The notes below the pieces were generated by a model. The model searched no databases and had not been told where the DNA came from. It was given only the letters and a program-made list of their open reading frames with translations. DNA of 64,000 nucleotides from Alicyclobacillus fastidiosus (GTDB taxonomy: Bacteria; Bacillota; Bacilli; Alicyclobacillales; Alicyclobacillaceae), in NCBI RefSeq assembly GCF_026651875.1, contig NZ_CP104067.1, positions 5,658,398 through 5,722,397 on the forward strand. Direction: 5' to 3'. The stretch's first letter is position 1. Each line of letters starts with the position of its first letter. Made by a program: the position numbers and the translations under genes. Of the stretch, positions 34,627 through 44,603 are shown piece after piece.

Positions 34627-35106
34627 TTACTTATGATACGGTTCCCCGCGCATAATCCGAATCCCACGATAAATCTGCTCGAGCAGGACCACGCGAGCCA
34701 ATTGGTGCGGCAACGTCAGGGGCCCGAAGCTCCAGCGAACGCGGGCGCGCTTCTTTAAATCTGGATGTACGCCATTCGATCCACCGATGATAAACACCAA
34801 GCGCCCGTACGCCTCACCCAGTAAGTCCGCATACGTGTGACTCCATTGTTCAGAAGACAACGGCTTACCCTGAATGTCCAGCAATACGATGCCGTCGCGC
34901 GGACGGAGCAATTTTTCAATCTTGTCTGCTTCTCGTTGCAACACTTGCAATTGTTCGGCTTGGGACATCGTTTCTGGCGCCGGCTCATCTGGCACTTCGT
35001 GTATCGTCAATTGAACATACGCCGAAAGGCGCTTCTCATACTCGCGAAGCGCCTCTGTCCAATACCGTTCTTTCAATTTACCTACTGCGATGACTTCGAT
35101 ATGCAC
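34627..35106 (-). CDS. rlmH: 23S rRNA pseudouridine-1915 N3-methyltransferase RlmH
   Basis: This SPOUT-class methyltransferase modifies pseudouridine 1915 in helix 69 of 23S rRNA. The 159-residue chain has VFIIGGSNGVHPDL (the SAM knot), then LTLPHQLARVVLLEQIYRG and the C-terminal GEPYHK, all family hallmarks. It starts with GTG. It closes the wal/htrA group, in the same order as in Bacillus (walJ-yyxA-yydA). Confidence 0.97.
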   Translation of the reverse strand: MHIEVIAVGKLKERYWTEALREYEKRLSAYVQLTIHEVPDEPAPETMSQAEQLQVLQREADKIEKLLRPRDGIVLLDIQGKPLSSEQWSHTYADLLGEAYGRLVFIIGGSNGVHPDLKKRARVRWSFGPLTLPHQLARVVLLEQIYRGIRIMRGEPYHK

Positions 35107-35147
35107 TCATTACACGTCCGTTTATGCGTTTTTGCTGCCCAGTCGGA

Positions 35148-36437
35148 TCACTGGATGCCTGAGCTAAATGGGTTGAGCGGATCGACATTCTCACTGTCCG
35201 CGTCGGGGGTGCGGTGTTGGTTTTGCGCGCTTACCATCGCCCGATGCGCGTTCATTTCTCCAACGCTGGTCGTGATGGCGAGGCTCTGACTGCCGCGATA
35301 CAATTTTAGCTGGGCTTTGTCTCCCGGCTTTAGTTGGAACAGGTATGTGCGCAAGTCCGCTATTGTCTTGATCGGCTTGCCGTTCAGCCCAACAATCACG
35401 TCCCCCGCCCTCAAGCCGGCTCTTTTCGCAGAATTGGCCGTTACGGTCTTCACCCATACGCCGTAATCGACAGGCACATCGGGCCACATCTGCTGCGGTA
35501 AAGACGACAGCGAGTACGCCTCAATGCCCAGTGCGCAGTGCTGTGCATGCCCTGTCTGCATCAATTGCTTGGCGATGTTGCGCACGGAATTGGCAGGAAT
35601 GGCAAAGCCCATCCCCTCGAAATTCTGTGCCACAATCTTGCTGCTGTTGATGCCGATCACGTCTCCGTTGATGTCGATGAGCGGTCCGCCACTATTGCCC
35701 GGATTAATAGCCGCATCCGTTTGAATGACAGACTGGTAATCCAGCGTCTGTTGACTTTCCTCGTCCTGAACCGGCATGATACGAGACTTCGCACTGACGA
35801 TGCCCTTCGTAACGGTGTCCGCAAAATCGAGCCCCATCGGCGTACCAATGGCAATCGCCGCTTCGCCCGGCTCAATCGTATCGGAATTCGCGAATGTGAC
35901 GGGATCGATGCGTTTGAAGGTCGCAGCGGGTACTTTTAGGACGGCGAGATCGGTATACGGATCAGTGCCCACCACCACCGCGTTCACGTGCTTACCAGCA
36001 TTCATGACGATTTCTACCTTGGCTGCACCTTCCACGACGTGGTTGTTCGTGACAAGATAGGCGTACTGGTTGTCCTTAAAGAACATAACACCTGTACCTA
36101 CACCCGTCGCCTGTAGCTTTGATTTCTGAGAAAAGTAATTCGACACCTGGGAGTAGTTGAGTACGCCCACCACATCAGGCTCGACGCGCTTCACAGCACT
36201 GGTTACGCCATCGTCGACATTGACATTCACACTGCGAATGACGCTGTCCATATTGGTCGATCGCGCCGACGCGACGCTGCCAGGTAGATCACCATGTGGC
36301 AACACCGCCTCTGCGCCAAAGGTAGTCGCCGATCCGACGAGTGCCGACAAGGTTACGACCGCAATCCACTTCCAACTGCGCGATGGCTGAATGCCTCGAT
36401 TCCTTTTCTGCCGACTCCCATCCTGATGAAAACCCAT
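35148..36437 (-). CDS. Membrane-anchored HtrA-type serine protease
   Basis: This DegP/HtrA-family quality-control protease is anchored by one N-terminal membrane segment (about 23-43) with its active domain outside the membrane. Catalytic residues are H133 in TNNHVVEG, D163 in DPYTDLAVL and S249 in GNSGGPL. One PDZ domain follows (about 300-395, with AGLRAGDVIVGLNGKPI). It corresponds to YyxA (HtrC) of Bacillus by position downstream of walJ. The tail after residue 400 is polar. Confidence 0.95.
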   Translation of the reverse strand: MGFHQDGSRQKRNRGIQPSRSWKWIAVVTLSALVGSATTFGAEAVLPHGDLPGSVASARSTNMDSVIRSVNVNVDDGVTSAVKRVEPDVVGVLNYSQVSNYFSQKSKLQATGVGTGVMFFKDNQYAYLVTNNHVVEGAAKVEIVMNAGKHVNAVVVGTDPYTDLAVLKVPAATFKRIDPVTFANSDTIEPGEAAIAIGTPMGLDFADTVTKGIVSAKSRIMPVQDEESQQTLDYQSVIQTDAAINPGNSGGPLIDINGDVIGINSSKIVAQNFEGMGFAIPANSVRNIAKQLMQTGHAQHCALGIEAYSLSSLPQQMWPDVPVDYGVWVKTVTANSAKRAGLRAGDVIVGLNGKPIKTIADLRTYLFQLKPGDKAQLKLYRGSQSLAITTSVGEMNAHRAMVSAQNQHRTPDADSENVDPLNPFSSGIQ

Positions 36438-36571
36438 TTGTCATTGCCTCCTTGTCCCATCCTCTGCACCACAACCGTCTTGTGCAGTGGGAGACGCGTT
36501 CAATGAAATGTTAGGACATACACCGAACGTTGGTGTTTCGCAGGCGTTAGTTTGAACAAATGGGGACTAAA

Positions 36572-37381
36572 TCATACAGTCTGACGGCTGAGTGAAACGA
36601 ACGGTGTCGCTTCGTGTCGACTTGTGCGCTTGAGTCGTATTTCCCTGGCAATCGTTACACGCGCATCGCTGAGAATGCTCTGTACGGTAATATCAGCCAA
36701 ATCTGGATGATTATTGTCTTGACTCAAGTGTGCAAGGTAGACATCGACCGGTTCGTCTGGAAGGATATCGACGAGCGCATATGCCGCATCAACGTTGGAC
36801 AAGTGCCCCTTATCCCCTAAAATGCGCCGCTTCAAGTGCCAGGGATAGCGTCCTGCGCGAAGCATATCTACGTCGTGGTTGCTTTCAAACACGTACGCTT
36901 GGCAACCCTGTAACAAGGTTTTTTGGTGATCGGTGACGTAGCCGAGGTCGGTGACGACAGCCAGACTGGCGTCGTCCGTATCAAACCGATAAGCGACGGG
37001 TTGTTCTGCGTCATGCGATATCGCAAACGGCGTCACGCGGATGCTGCCGATATAAAAGACTTCGTCCTCGCGAACAAATTCAACGGGACAATTCGACGTC
37101 TCCGGTCGCAGTTTTTCCGCCAGGGACGCATGTGTACCTTCCGTCATATAAACCGGGCTCTGCGCGTATTTGTAGACTTGCGTGAGGCCGCGGACGTGAT
37201 CATCGTGTTCGTGCGTCACCAGTACGCCGGACAAGCCCTCCAAATCGCGCACACAAGTCGCTTGCAACCGAGTCCGAAGCTGTTTGCCACTAATGCCCGC
37301 GTCGAGGAGGATACGCGTATCCTGGTCCTCGATGTAGATGGAGTTCCCATTGCTTCCGCTAGCTAGGATACTGAACTGCAA
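36572..37381 (-). CDS. walJ: WalJ metallo-beta-lactamase-fold hydrolase
   Basis: This MBL-fold protein encoded with WalRK (YycJ family) shows 5'-3' exonuclease activity in relatives and links replication with cell division. The metal motif is THEHDDH near 56-62, with further ligands in ISHDAEQP, VTDLGYVT and the final AHLSQDNNHP. TTG at 37381 lies eight bases after AGGGGG. It directly follows walI. Confidence 0.95.
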   Translation of the reverse strand: MQFSILASGSNGNSIYIEDQDTRILLDAGISGKQLRTRLQATCVRDLEGLSGVLVTHEHDDHVRGLTQVYKYAQSPVYMTEGTHASLAEKLRPETSNCPVEFVREDEVFYIGSIRVTPFAISHDAEQPVAYRFDTDDASLAVVTDLGYVTDHQKTLLQGCQAYVFESNHDVDMLRAGRYPWHLKRRILGDKGHLSNVDAAYALVDILPDEPVDVYLAHLSQDNNHPDLADITVQSILSDARVTIAREIRLKRTSRHEATPFVSLSRQTV

Positions 37382-37393
37382 CTAGACTTCCCC

Positions 37394-38221
37394 CTACGGA
37401 GCGATTTCCACCTCTCCCGTAAATGCATTGACAAAATAGGTTTGATCCGGGGTCACCACACGCCAAACCGGGAACCAGTAATTCGCGGCCACGCCGGTTT
37501 GATAGAGGGGCACCTTCCGTGCAAATCCTAAATCCACACTCAAAATCTTATTATTCTCGGTATCATCCGTTTTGTCCACCGAGTTGGCCAAGCTGTCGAG
37601 GGCGTCCAATGCCGAGATGACGGGCTTTGGCGTGCTGGTGTCGACGATGGACGTCAATTCCGATTGGGAATAGGACGTGAGCGTCTGTTTCGTTTGGTTC
37701 GTCTCCACGCGCTCGTCAAAGATAGGATATCCCTTGTACGATTGCAGAAACACTTGGTGGCGTGTGGAAGAAGTGACCGCGTCAACTGCGTAGAGGCCCC
37801 CCTGATAGACGTAGGTGAGGGGCCCGCGCGTATTCGTCAACGACCGCGGCGGCACGAACGTCACCTGCCAATTCCCCTGGGGCGACAAGAGAATTTGTCC
37901 CGTGTCAGTTTCAACTTGGCCAATTTCATTGGCCAACTGCACTTTACTCGCAGTTGGGAAAATGGACTGTTGAAGGGTTTTTAAGCTAGGCCCGCTTTGG
38001 GTTGCCCGGAACGACGGCAACTCTGGCTGTTTTATCGGGACGTCTGTCGCCAATGTCAAACCGTGCTCAGCAAGTAACGTTTTCGTGTTGGCGAGCAAGT
38101 CGCTTTGCGATTCGGCATAGCCGTTATTCAATTGTCGAGAAGACGATAATTGCCAGGCAAGTATTACATCCAGCAGTAAAAACAGTCCAATCAGCCAGTT
38201 TTTTGCCGTCTCCCAGTTCAC
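37394..38221 (-). CDS. walI: WalI, membrane regulator of WalK
   Basis: YycI-family protein of 275 residues with a single N-terminal membrane segment (residues 9-26) and an extracellular domain. With WalH it holds the WalK kinase in check in Bacillus. The C-terminal part (PVWRVVTPDQTYFVNAFTGE) is PepSY-like. The GTG start overlaps the walH stop, so the two are translationally coupled. Confidence 0.93.
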   Translation of the reverse strand: MNWETAKNWLIGLFLLLDVILAWQLSSSRQLNNGYAESQSDLLANTKTLLAEHGLTLATDVPIKQPELPSFRATQSGPSLKTLQQSIFPTASKVQLANEIGQVETDTGQILLSPQGNWQVTFVPPRSLTNTRGPLTYVYQGGLYAVDAVTSSTRHQVFLQSYKGYPIFDERVETNQTKQTLTSYSQSELTSIVDTSTPKPVISALDALDSLANSVDKTDDTENNKILSVDLGFARKVPLYQTGVAANYWFPVWRVVTPDQTYFVNAFTGEVEIAP

Positions 38222-39522
38222 GACAGGTCACTTCCTAACACGAGCGATCCGTTTGTGGCATCGACCATCCACGCATTCCCGCTCCCATTCGTCACGTAAT
38301 ACACCGGTTCTAGCAGCACCTGATCTTGAGCGGATAGCGTAGCAGTGCTCACCGAGGCGTACCCGAGCACCATGCTGAACGTGTCCATGGGAGCCGTCGG
38401 ATCGATCTTCTTGAGCTTCGCTTCGAGCTGTACTTCATCAAGTACATGTACGGCTGATTTCGTGGCGGGTTGTTCGAGAACCCACATCGGCCGATCGTAT
38501 TCCAGTACCCGGCCGTTCTCCATATTCACGTTATAGTTCGCTGCGTTCGAGAGGATTGGAAAGCCATCGACGTACTGCGTAAACGTATAGGCAGGAACGT
38601 TCGGGTTGAGCGTAAGACTACTGAACTGGTCAAACCCGATGACATTCTGCGCGCCCCCGCCGTGTGTGTGGATGAACTCCAGGGCAGTTAGAAAGTCGTC
38701 CTGGCGTAAGGGAACCTCTTCGCCATTCGGGTCTTCATACTGCAGATCTTGCGTCTTTTTATCCCACAGGACCGCACGGCTGCCGTCCGTCCAAAGTGAG
38801 GTATTAGCATCTTGTTGAATGTGCGAGATGGCTTGCAAGTTGACGAAGAACGTGTGCACGAGTGGCAATACGTCGGGCTGGCGGATGTTGTACACGTACT
38901 GGTTCATCGACAGATCTCGGGGAATGTAACTCGTCCCAGCCGAATCCCCAACCACGTCGTAAGGCGTGCCCGCCACCTCTTCGTTCGCCTTCGTCAGCAG
39001 CGCGCTGGCATCCACATCGGTCTTCATCGTCAAAATTTCGTCGTTCTCGACGAATCCGACGTGACAGAGGCTATCCTGTGGGAGCTTGTAGAGGATGATG
39101 GTTCGCCCACTCCAGTTGCCGAGCAGCGAGGAAAAAGGACTCAGCCACTGCCCTGCAGTGGTGTGCGTCAGGTCCACCCCAAACTGAAAGGTCACCTCGA
39201 AATCGAGTTTGGCGGGAAGTTCCTTGACCGGCGACTCGTCCAGCACACGAACGCCCTTTAACCAATGCGTCCAGTCCGCGTACGCACCGCTGTCCGGGTT
39301 GGCTATCGTCGTCCCCTGCGGCGTCTCGACGACGATCCTGTACGGGCGCACCGCGTGTGCAAGGTCAGGGGTTGTCACGGTGGGCATCGGCGATGTTTGA
39401 ACAAAGTCGATTTCCGATCCCTCTGTAAGGTTGCCAGACCACAACAGATAACTGAGGACGACGCTGAGGAGCACGAGCAGAACGAGTACACCCGTTTTTG
39501 CGGTTCGGATAGCCTGTTTCAT
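38218..39522 (-). CDS. walH: WalH, membrane regulator of WalK
   Basis: YycH-family protein of 434 residues with one membrane segment near residues 10-30 and a large extracellular part with beta-rich repeats. It forms a complex with WalI and WalK in relatives. The ATG overlaps the walK stop (ATGA). Sequence conservation of this family is low. The call rests on the topology, the IVVETPQGTTIANPDSGAY-like opening region and strict position. Confidence 0.92.
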   Translation of the reverse strand: MKQAIRTAKTGVLVLLVLLSVVLSYLLWSGNLTEGSEIDFVQTSPMPTVTTPDLAHAVRPYRIVVETPQGTTIANPDSGAYADWTHWLKGVRVLDESPVKELPAKLDFEVTFQFGVDLTHTTAGQWLSPFSSLLGNWSGRTIILYKLPQDSLCHVGFVENDEILTMKTDVDASALLTKANEEVAGTPYDVVGDSAGTSYIPRDLSMNQYVYNIRQPDVLPLVHTFFVNLQAISHIQQDANTSLWTDGSRAVLWDKKTQDLQYEDPNGEEVPLRQDDFLTALEFIHTHGGGAQNVIGFDQFSSLTLNPNVPAYTFTQYVDGFPILSNAANYNVNMENGRVLEYDRPMWVLEQPATKSAVHVLDEVQLEAKLKKIDPTAPMDTFSMVLGYASVSTATLSAQDQVLLEPVYYVTNGSGNAWMVDATNGSLVLGSDLS

Positions 39523-41288
39523 GCCTCTCCCTGCACCTCCAGCGCCCGGACGAACGTTACCTTGACCTGGGTGCCTCTGTCTGGTTCACTCGTCATCGCG
39601 ATACTTCCCCCAAGCCGCTCCACCATCTCACGAGCGAGCGCTAAACCAAGCCCAGTGCCACCAAGTTTTCGACTTCTCCCTTTGTCTACGCGGTAAAAGC
39701 GCTCAAATACGCGCGGCAAGTCGGCCTCCGGGATGCCAATGCCGTCGTCGGTCACGGTGACGACAATCCGTTCGCGGAGTATCCGCGTACAGACCGTAAT
39801 GTGACCTTGGGCGGGCGTATACTTCATCGCGTTTGAAATCAGGTTGTCGAGAATTCGATTGACCATGTCCCGGTTGCCGACGATATACGTTCCCTCGTCG
39901 TCTGGTTCATACACCGTAAACTCAAGTTGTTGTCGCTCGGCCTGCAATTGAAACCGTTGTTTCACCTGCGCGAGGAGGTTGGACACGGAAATCCGCTGAT
40001 GGACGTTATACGTCTGTCCGCGGTCGAGGCCGGACAACTGCAGCAAGTCCCTCGTCAACCGCACCATTCGATCCGTCTCTTGCTCGATCACTTCCAAAAA
40101 CGCCTGCCTGGTCTCCCTCTCGTCCTCGTTTAGACCGCGCAGCGCCTCAATATACGATTTGACGCTCGTCAGGGGGGTTCGGAGTTCATGCGACACGTTG
40201 GACACGAACTCGCGTCGTGCCTGGTTCAGTTGTTCCTGTTCCGTCACATCTCGCACGACTGCCACGAACCCGTCCGTCTGACCCCGCCGCTGAACACTCG
40301 TGAGAATGATGTGGTAGACGGCTTCCCCCACCACGCGAATTCGCATACAGTCGCCCGTCACCGCCTGTTCGACCATCTCATCGAGATCGAACACGTCGAC
40401 CTTGTCCCACTCACCGTCGCGATGGATGCCCATCATCCGCCTGGCCGCATGGTTCATAAACAAAACGCGACAGTCGGAATCGAGAACGATGACCCCGTCT
40501 CCCATCGATGTGATGATGGCGTGGAGTCGCTCCTGTTCGCGGCGGTTCATAGCGAGTGCCTCGTCCAACTCGTCTGCAAGGTGATTGATGGCGACGACCA
40601 GATCTCCAAATTCGTCGTTGCTGCTCGGGGTCACGCGCTTGGAAAAGTCGCCAGCCGCCATCACCCTCGCTTGTTTCGTGACTTCTATGACAGGGCGCGT
40701 GAGGGCCCGCGAGAGGACGATGCCGAGGACGATGGTCAACGCGAGAACCAACCCACTGACGGTGTAGAAAATGCTGGTCACCTGGCGAATGGTATCGTAG
40801 GTCGTCTGAATCGACGTCACGTACTCGAGGACGCCGTCAAAATTACCGCCTTGAGAAATAGGGACGGCGACGACGAGGACGTGCTCGTTGGCGGTCGGAT
40901 CGAACCGAACGTCAACCGCTTCCTGGTGGTGAATCAGCACCTGCGTCGCTTCCGAGTCGGTGCGCTTTTGCCCCACAAGGGCGCCGCCGGCCGTGGTGTA
41001 CATCACATAACCGTCTCTGTTGAGGAGATACACGGTCCCATCCAAAAACTGAGGAACCGATTGCAATACGGAAGTGACGGAACTGCTGAGTTGCTTCGTG
41101 GGGTGGTCGATTTGCGGCCCGACCAAGGTTGCCATCAATTGCGCCTGGCTCTTCGCGGCAACCGACTGATTGTGAATCAGGGAGTTCGTCAACGCGCGGA
41201 CAAAATAAGCTCCGATCATCTCCACCGCGAACAGAATGAGCAGCGTGTAGACGAGAACCAATTTCACCCGCAGGCTTCGCCAAATCAT
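39519..41288 (-). CDS. walK: Sensor histidine kinase WalK
   Basis: This essential-type sensor kinase of cell-wall homeostasis has 589 residues. Two membrane segments (about 10-30 and 170-190) flank an extracellular Cache/PAS-like domain. A HAMP domain, a PAS domain (about 255-350) and HisKA follow, with phospho-acceptor H367 in SNVSHELRTPLT. The HATPase has DNLISNAMKYTP (N box), VTDDGIGIPEADL (G1) and GTGLGLALAREMVE (G2). It phosphorylates WalR, whose gene lies one base upstream of its start. Confidence 0.97.
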   Translation of the reverse strand: MIWRSLRVKLVLVYTLLILFAVEMIGAYFVRALTNSLIHNQSVAAKSQAQLMATLVGPQIDHPTKQLSSSVTSVLQSVPQFLDGTVYLLNRDGYVMYTTAGGALVGQKRTDSEATQVLIHHQEAVDVRFDPTANEHVLVVAVPISQGGNFDGVLEYVTSIQTTYDTIRQVTSIFYTVSGLVLALTIVLGIVLSRALTRPVIEVTKQARVMAAGDFSKRVTPSSNDEFGDLVVAINHLADELDEALAMNRREQERLHAIITSMGDGVIVLDSDCRVLFMNHAARRMMGIHRDGEWDKVDVFDLDEMVEQAVTGDCMRIRVVGEAVYHIILTSVQRRGQTDGFVAVVRDVTEQEQLNQARREFVSNVSHELRTPLTSVKSYIEALRGLNEDERETRQAFLEVIEQETDRMVRLTRDLLQLSGLDRGQTYNVHQRISVSNLLAQVKQRFQLQAERQQLEFTVYEPDDEGTYIVGNRDMVNRILDNLISNAMKYTPAQGHITVCTRILRERIVVTVTDDGIGIPEADLPRVFERFYRVDKGRSRKLGGTGLGLALAREMVERLGGSIAMTSEPDRGTQVKVTFVRALEVQGEA

Positions 41289-41289
41289 C

Positions 41290-41982
41290 CTAGAGACTCC
41301 TCATGTAGTAACCGACACCGCGCCGCGTCATGACGTATTCGGGCTGGCTAGCGTCCGATTCCAGTTTTTCGCGAAGACGGCGAATCGTCACGTCTACGGC
41401 CCGTTCGTCTCCTTCGTAGTCGATGCCCCACACATCGGTGACCAATTGCTCACGCGTATGCACTTGCCCAGGGCGCGCCGCCAAAAAGGAAAGCAGTTGG
41501 AATTCGCGGTGCGTCAAGGATATCGGAACACCTGCCTTGGTGACTTCGTAATGGGTCAAGTCTACGACCAAATCGCGGATCACCAGTCGATCCCGGCGCC
41601 GTCCCTCCTGCCCCTCCTCGAACGTCACCCGTCGCAAGTTGGCTTTCACGCGCGCCAACAACTCGCGCGTGCTAAACGGTTTCGTCACGTAATCGTCGGC
41701 GCCAAGTTCGAGACCCAGTACCTTGTCTACTTCGTCATCCTTAGCCGTCAGCATAATCACCGGGACAACGGACGAGGCCCGGACCGTTCGCAGCACGTCA
41801 AACCCATCCATCCGCGGCAGCATGACATCCAAGAGAATGAGGTCAGGCGACGTGCTTTTCCAGAGCTCGACCGCTTCCTGCCCGTCCAGCGCACAGGTCA
41901 CCCGATAATCGGCTCGCTCTAGCGCAAATCTGAGAATATTGGAGATTGGCTCTTCATCTTCCACAACGAGAATGTGATGCAT
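41290..41982 (-). CDS. walR: Response regulator WalR
   Basis: This OmpR/PhoB-type regulator has 230 residues. The receiver domain has phospho-acceptor D52 in LILLDVMLPRMDGF, the acidic pair in VVEDEEP, and the Lys in YVTKPF. The winged-helix effector domain contains SLTHREFQLLSFLA, DVWGIDYEGDERAVDVTIRR and TRRGVGYYM. It is first in the walRKHIJ operon and controls peptidoglycan hydrolases in relatives. Confidence 0.98.
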   Translation of the reverse strand: MHHILVVEDEEPISNILRFALERADYRVTCALDGQEAVELWKSTSPDLILLDVMLPRMDGFDVLRTVRASSVVPVIMLTAKDDEVDKVLGLELGADDYVTKPFSTRELLARVKANLRRVTFEEGQEGRRRDRLVIRDLVVDLTHYEVTKAGVPISLTHREFQLLSFLAARPGQVHTREQLVTDVWGIDYEGDERAVDVTIRRLREKLESDASQPEYVMTRRGVGYYMRSL

Positions 41983-42025
41983 GTCTTCGCACCTACCTTG
42001 CTAGCTAGTGACTACACCCGACACA

Positions 42026-42472
42026 TCACCGTTGTAACGTCCAGATAAATTGCGGTTGTTCTACGACGGCCGAGTACCTGCCAAGATTCATCAAAAACAT
42101 CTCACTTGGATCATAGACCGATGCCCCATCCACTTTTTCGGGTACATATTGTCCTAGATCAAAGACAGGCGGGCCGAACCACCAGGGTTTCACGGTTACA
42201 TACGCCATGACGCCCGGCGGCAGGTCGCCCTGAACGACGCTCGGGATATCGTAGACAAACGCAAATCGTGCCCAAAACGCGATACATAAGAGAACGAATA
42301 AAGCCACTGTGACGCGCGTCCAAAAGCGAAGGCTGCGCACCGACTTCAACACGCGTAAGCGCCGCAGCCGCGCCTGGCGATGGCGGTGAAGTCGCTGCCT
42401 CCGCTTATCGCGCATGCGCTGGTACTCCTTGCGCGTCATCGGGCGCAGCTCATAGGATTGTTCTGGTTTCAT
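42026..42472 (-). CDS. Hypothetical single-pass membrane protein
   Basis: This 148-residue protein starts with about 48 very basic residues (many Arg, Lys and His), followed by one hydrophobic segment (about 52-72) and an external part of about 75 residues with VKPWWFGPPVFDLGQYVPE. The positive-inside rule puts the basic part in the cytosol, where it could bind nucleic acid or lipid. Its ATG overlaps the dnaB stop (ATGA), so it is coupled to the replicative helicase and precedes walR. No family was recognised. Confidence 0.7.
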   Translation of the reverse strand: MKPEQSYELRPMTRKEYQRMRDKRRQRLHRHRQARLRRLRVLKSVRSLRFWTRVTVALFVLLCIAFWARFAFVYDIPSVVQGDLPPGVMAYVTVKPWWFGPPVFDLGQYVPEKVDGASVYDPSEMFLMNLGRYSAVVEQPQFIWTLQR

Positions 42473-43851
42473 GCTTCTTGTTGATGTGACTTCTCAAGAT
42501 TTACAAACTTGTTGTAGTTCTTCAGAAACACGAGTTCAATTTTCCCTACTGGGCCGTTCCGTTGCTTTGCGATAATGATCTCAATGATATTTTGCCGTTC
42601 CGTCTCATGATCATAATAGTCGTCACGATACAAAAACGCCACGATATCGGCATCCTGCTCGATAGAACCCGACTCACGAATATCGGACAGCATCGGGCGT
42701 TTGTCCTGGCGCTGCTCCACCGAACGACTGAGCTGACCGAGCGAGACAATCGGCACTTCGAGCTCACGCGCCAACTGTTTGAGCGAACGCGAGATTTCGG
42801 AAATCTCCTGTTGCCGGTTTTCCCCCGACCCTCTCCGTCCGTGAATCAGCTGCAAATAGTCGATGACCACGAGGCCCAGTCCACGCTCCAGTTTTAGACG
42901 GCGAAGTTTACTTCGCATCTCGGCAACGGTAATACCCGGTGAGTCATCGATATAGATGGGAGAGTTGCTGAGTGCGCTCACGCCCATCGACAGTTTTGGC
43001 CAATCTTCGTCATCAAGCGTCCCCGTACGAAGCTTCTGACCCTCAATGTAGGCCTCTGCACAAAGCATACGCTGGACCAGCTGGTCCTTGGACATCTCGA
43101 GTGAAAAAATTGCAACCGGCACCCCACTGCGGACCGCCACGTTTTGGGCCACATTCAACGCAAACGCGGTTTTCCCTACGGATGGACGGGCCGCGACGAT
43201 AATTAAATCGGATTTCTGAAAGCCGCTCGTCATCCGGTCGAGTTCACTGTACCCGGTCGGGACACCCGTGATGCTGCCGTCGCTCGCATATAGCTGTTCA
43301 ATGCGCTCAAACGTCGTCTCCAATACATCGGATATATGCGTAAAGTCTCGCGTCTTTTGGAATTGACCCAGTTCGAGAATTTTCTTTTCAGCGTCGGCGA
43401 GCACGTCGGCGGCAGGTTGTTCCTGGCTGTACCCTTCTTCTGCAATGTCCGTCGCCGCAGCGATAATCCGGCGCATCAAAGCCTTTTCGCGAACAATTTG
43501 CGCGTACTGGGTGACGTGCAACGCGGTCGGCATGGCAGCGGCCAAATCCGCGAGGTAGTCCGCACCGCCGACCTGTTCTAAAGCATCGTCCCTCGTTCGC
43601 AACGCTGCGGCGACCGTGACGACGTCAATCGGTTGCCCCGCATCGTATACATCGCGCATGGCCCGGTAAATGGATTGGTGTGCAGCGCGGTAAAAGTCAT
43701 CCGCCTCAAGGAGTTCCAGTGCCTCGTTGACGGCATCCTCAGAAATCAGCATGGCGCCAAGGACCGCCTGTTCGGCCTCCACCTGTTGAGGTGGCAGCCG
43801 CAGCAGTTGGTCGTTCACGGTCGGGCGCCAGACGGATTGTTCACTTGCCAT
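42469..43851 (-). CDS. dnaB: Replicative DNA helicase DnaB
   Basis: This hexameric 5'-3' helicase of the replication fork (named DnaC in Bacillus) has 460 residues. The N-terminal collar domain has RLPPQQVEAEQAVLGAMLI. The RecA-like motor has Walker A ARPSVGKTAFALN near 210, Walker B LGLVVIDYLQLI, and SRSLKQLARELEVPIVSLGQ-type motif H3, then the arginine finger region near the C-terminus. No intein is present. It lies after rplI, as in many Bacilli. Confidence 0.97.
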   Translation of the reverse strand: MASEQSVWRPTVNDQLLRLPPQQVEAEQAVLGAMLISEDAVNEALELLEADDFYRAAHQSIYRAMRDVYDAGQPIDVVTVAAALRTRDDALEQVGGADYLADLAAAMPTALHVTQYAQIVREKALMRRIIAAATDIAEEGYSQEQPAADVLADAEKKILELGQFQKTRDFTHISDVLETTFERIEQLYASDGSITGVPTGYSELDRMTSGFQKSDLIIVAARPSVGKTAFALNVAQNVAVRSGVPVAIFSLEMSKDQLVQRMLCAEAYIEGQKLRTGTLDDEDWPKLSMGVSALSNSPIYIDDSPGITVAEMRSKLRRLKLERGLGLVVIDYLQLIHGRRGSGENRQQEISEISRSLKQLARELEVPIVSLGQLSRSVEQRQDKRPMLSDIRESGSIEQDADIVAFLYRDDYYDHETERQNIIEIIIAKQRNGPVGKIELVFLKNYNKFVNLEKSHQQEA

Positions 43852-43933
43852 ATCTATCGCCTTCCATTGTCATAGCTCAGACGGTTGGGCGCTTCACGAA
43901 CTCGTCCGAGAAGTGATCCCAAAGGAATGTCCA

Positions 43934-44377
43934 TCACTCCGCTTCGACGTAAACCAAAACATTCACGGATACTTCCGGGTGCAGTTTCACTTGCACACGA
44001 TGCCCACCCAACGTCTTAATGTGATCTTGTAGCTGAATTTTTCGTTTATCGACCGAGAATCCTTCTCGTTTCATGGCATCTGCGATGTGCTTCGTGGTAA
44101 TCGCGCCAAACAGCCTTCCGCCTTCGCCGGATTGCGTCTTGACGACGATTTTCTTGTCCTCGAGCTTGGCTGCAAGGTCCTTTGCCTCTTGGAGCTCTTG
44201 AGCCTTGTAACGAGCTTCTTTGTCGTGTTGCGTTTGAAGGCGGTGCAATGCCGAGGCTGTCGCTTCTTCAGCCAAGTTGCGAGGCAACAAGAAATTGCGA
44301 GCGTATCCCTCGCTCACATCCTTGACTTCCCCCTTCTTCCCCTGACCTTTCACATCTTGTAATAAGATGACCTTCAT
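43934..44377 (-). CDS. rplI: 50S ribosomal protein L9
   Basis: L9 binds 23S rRNA near the L1 stalk. The product of 147 residues begins MKVILLQDVKGQGKKGEV, the standard start, then YARNFLLPRNLAEEAT, a long helix and the C-terminal domain with LHPEVSVNVLVYVE. ATG at 44377 lies eight bases after GAGGGGG. The frame is open to 44461, but that extension is not L9-like. It precedes dnaB. Confidence 0.97.
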   Translation of the reverse strand: MKVILLQDVKGQGKKGEVKDVSEGYARNFLLPRNLAEEATASALHRLQTQHDKEARYKAQELQEAKDLAAKLEDKKIVVKTQSGEGGRLFGAITTKHIADAMKREGFSVDKRKIQLQDHIKTLGGHRVQVKLHPEVSVNVLVYVEAE

Positions 44378-44603
44378 CGACATGTCCCCCTCATCTTGCC
44401 AAGGCTCTAGGAGCCGACAATGATATAACCTAATGGTAGTCTGCGATGCCCAATAGAGCAAATACTAAAAGCGACCAAGCGACACAACAATCGTGCCAAT
44501 GACCGCAATTTAACAAATGATGTGACACAGAGACGAATTTATAGGAACCCCCCTGAAGAAAGAGGGCATCGTACGCAATCGTCGCGAGGAAACAAAGTGG
44601 ATG

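Noticed and set aside
40188..41333. 381-codon open frame on the plus strand
   Set aside because: It is antisense to walK, whose kinase motifs are unmistakable on the minus strand.
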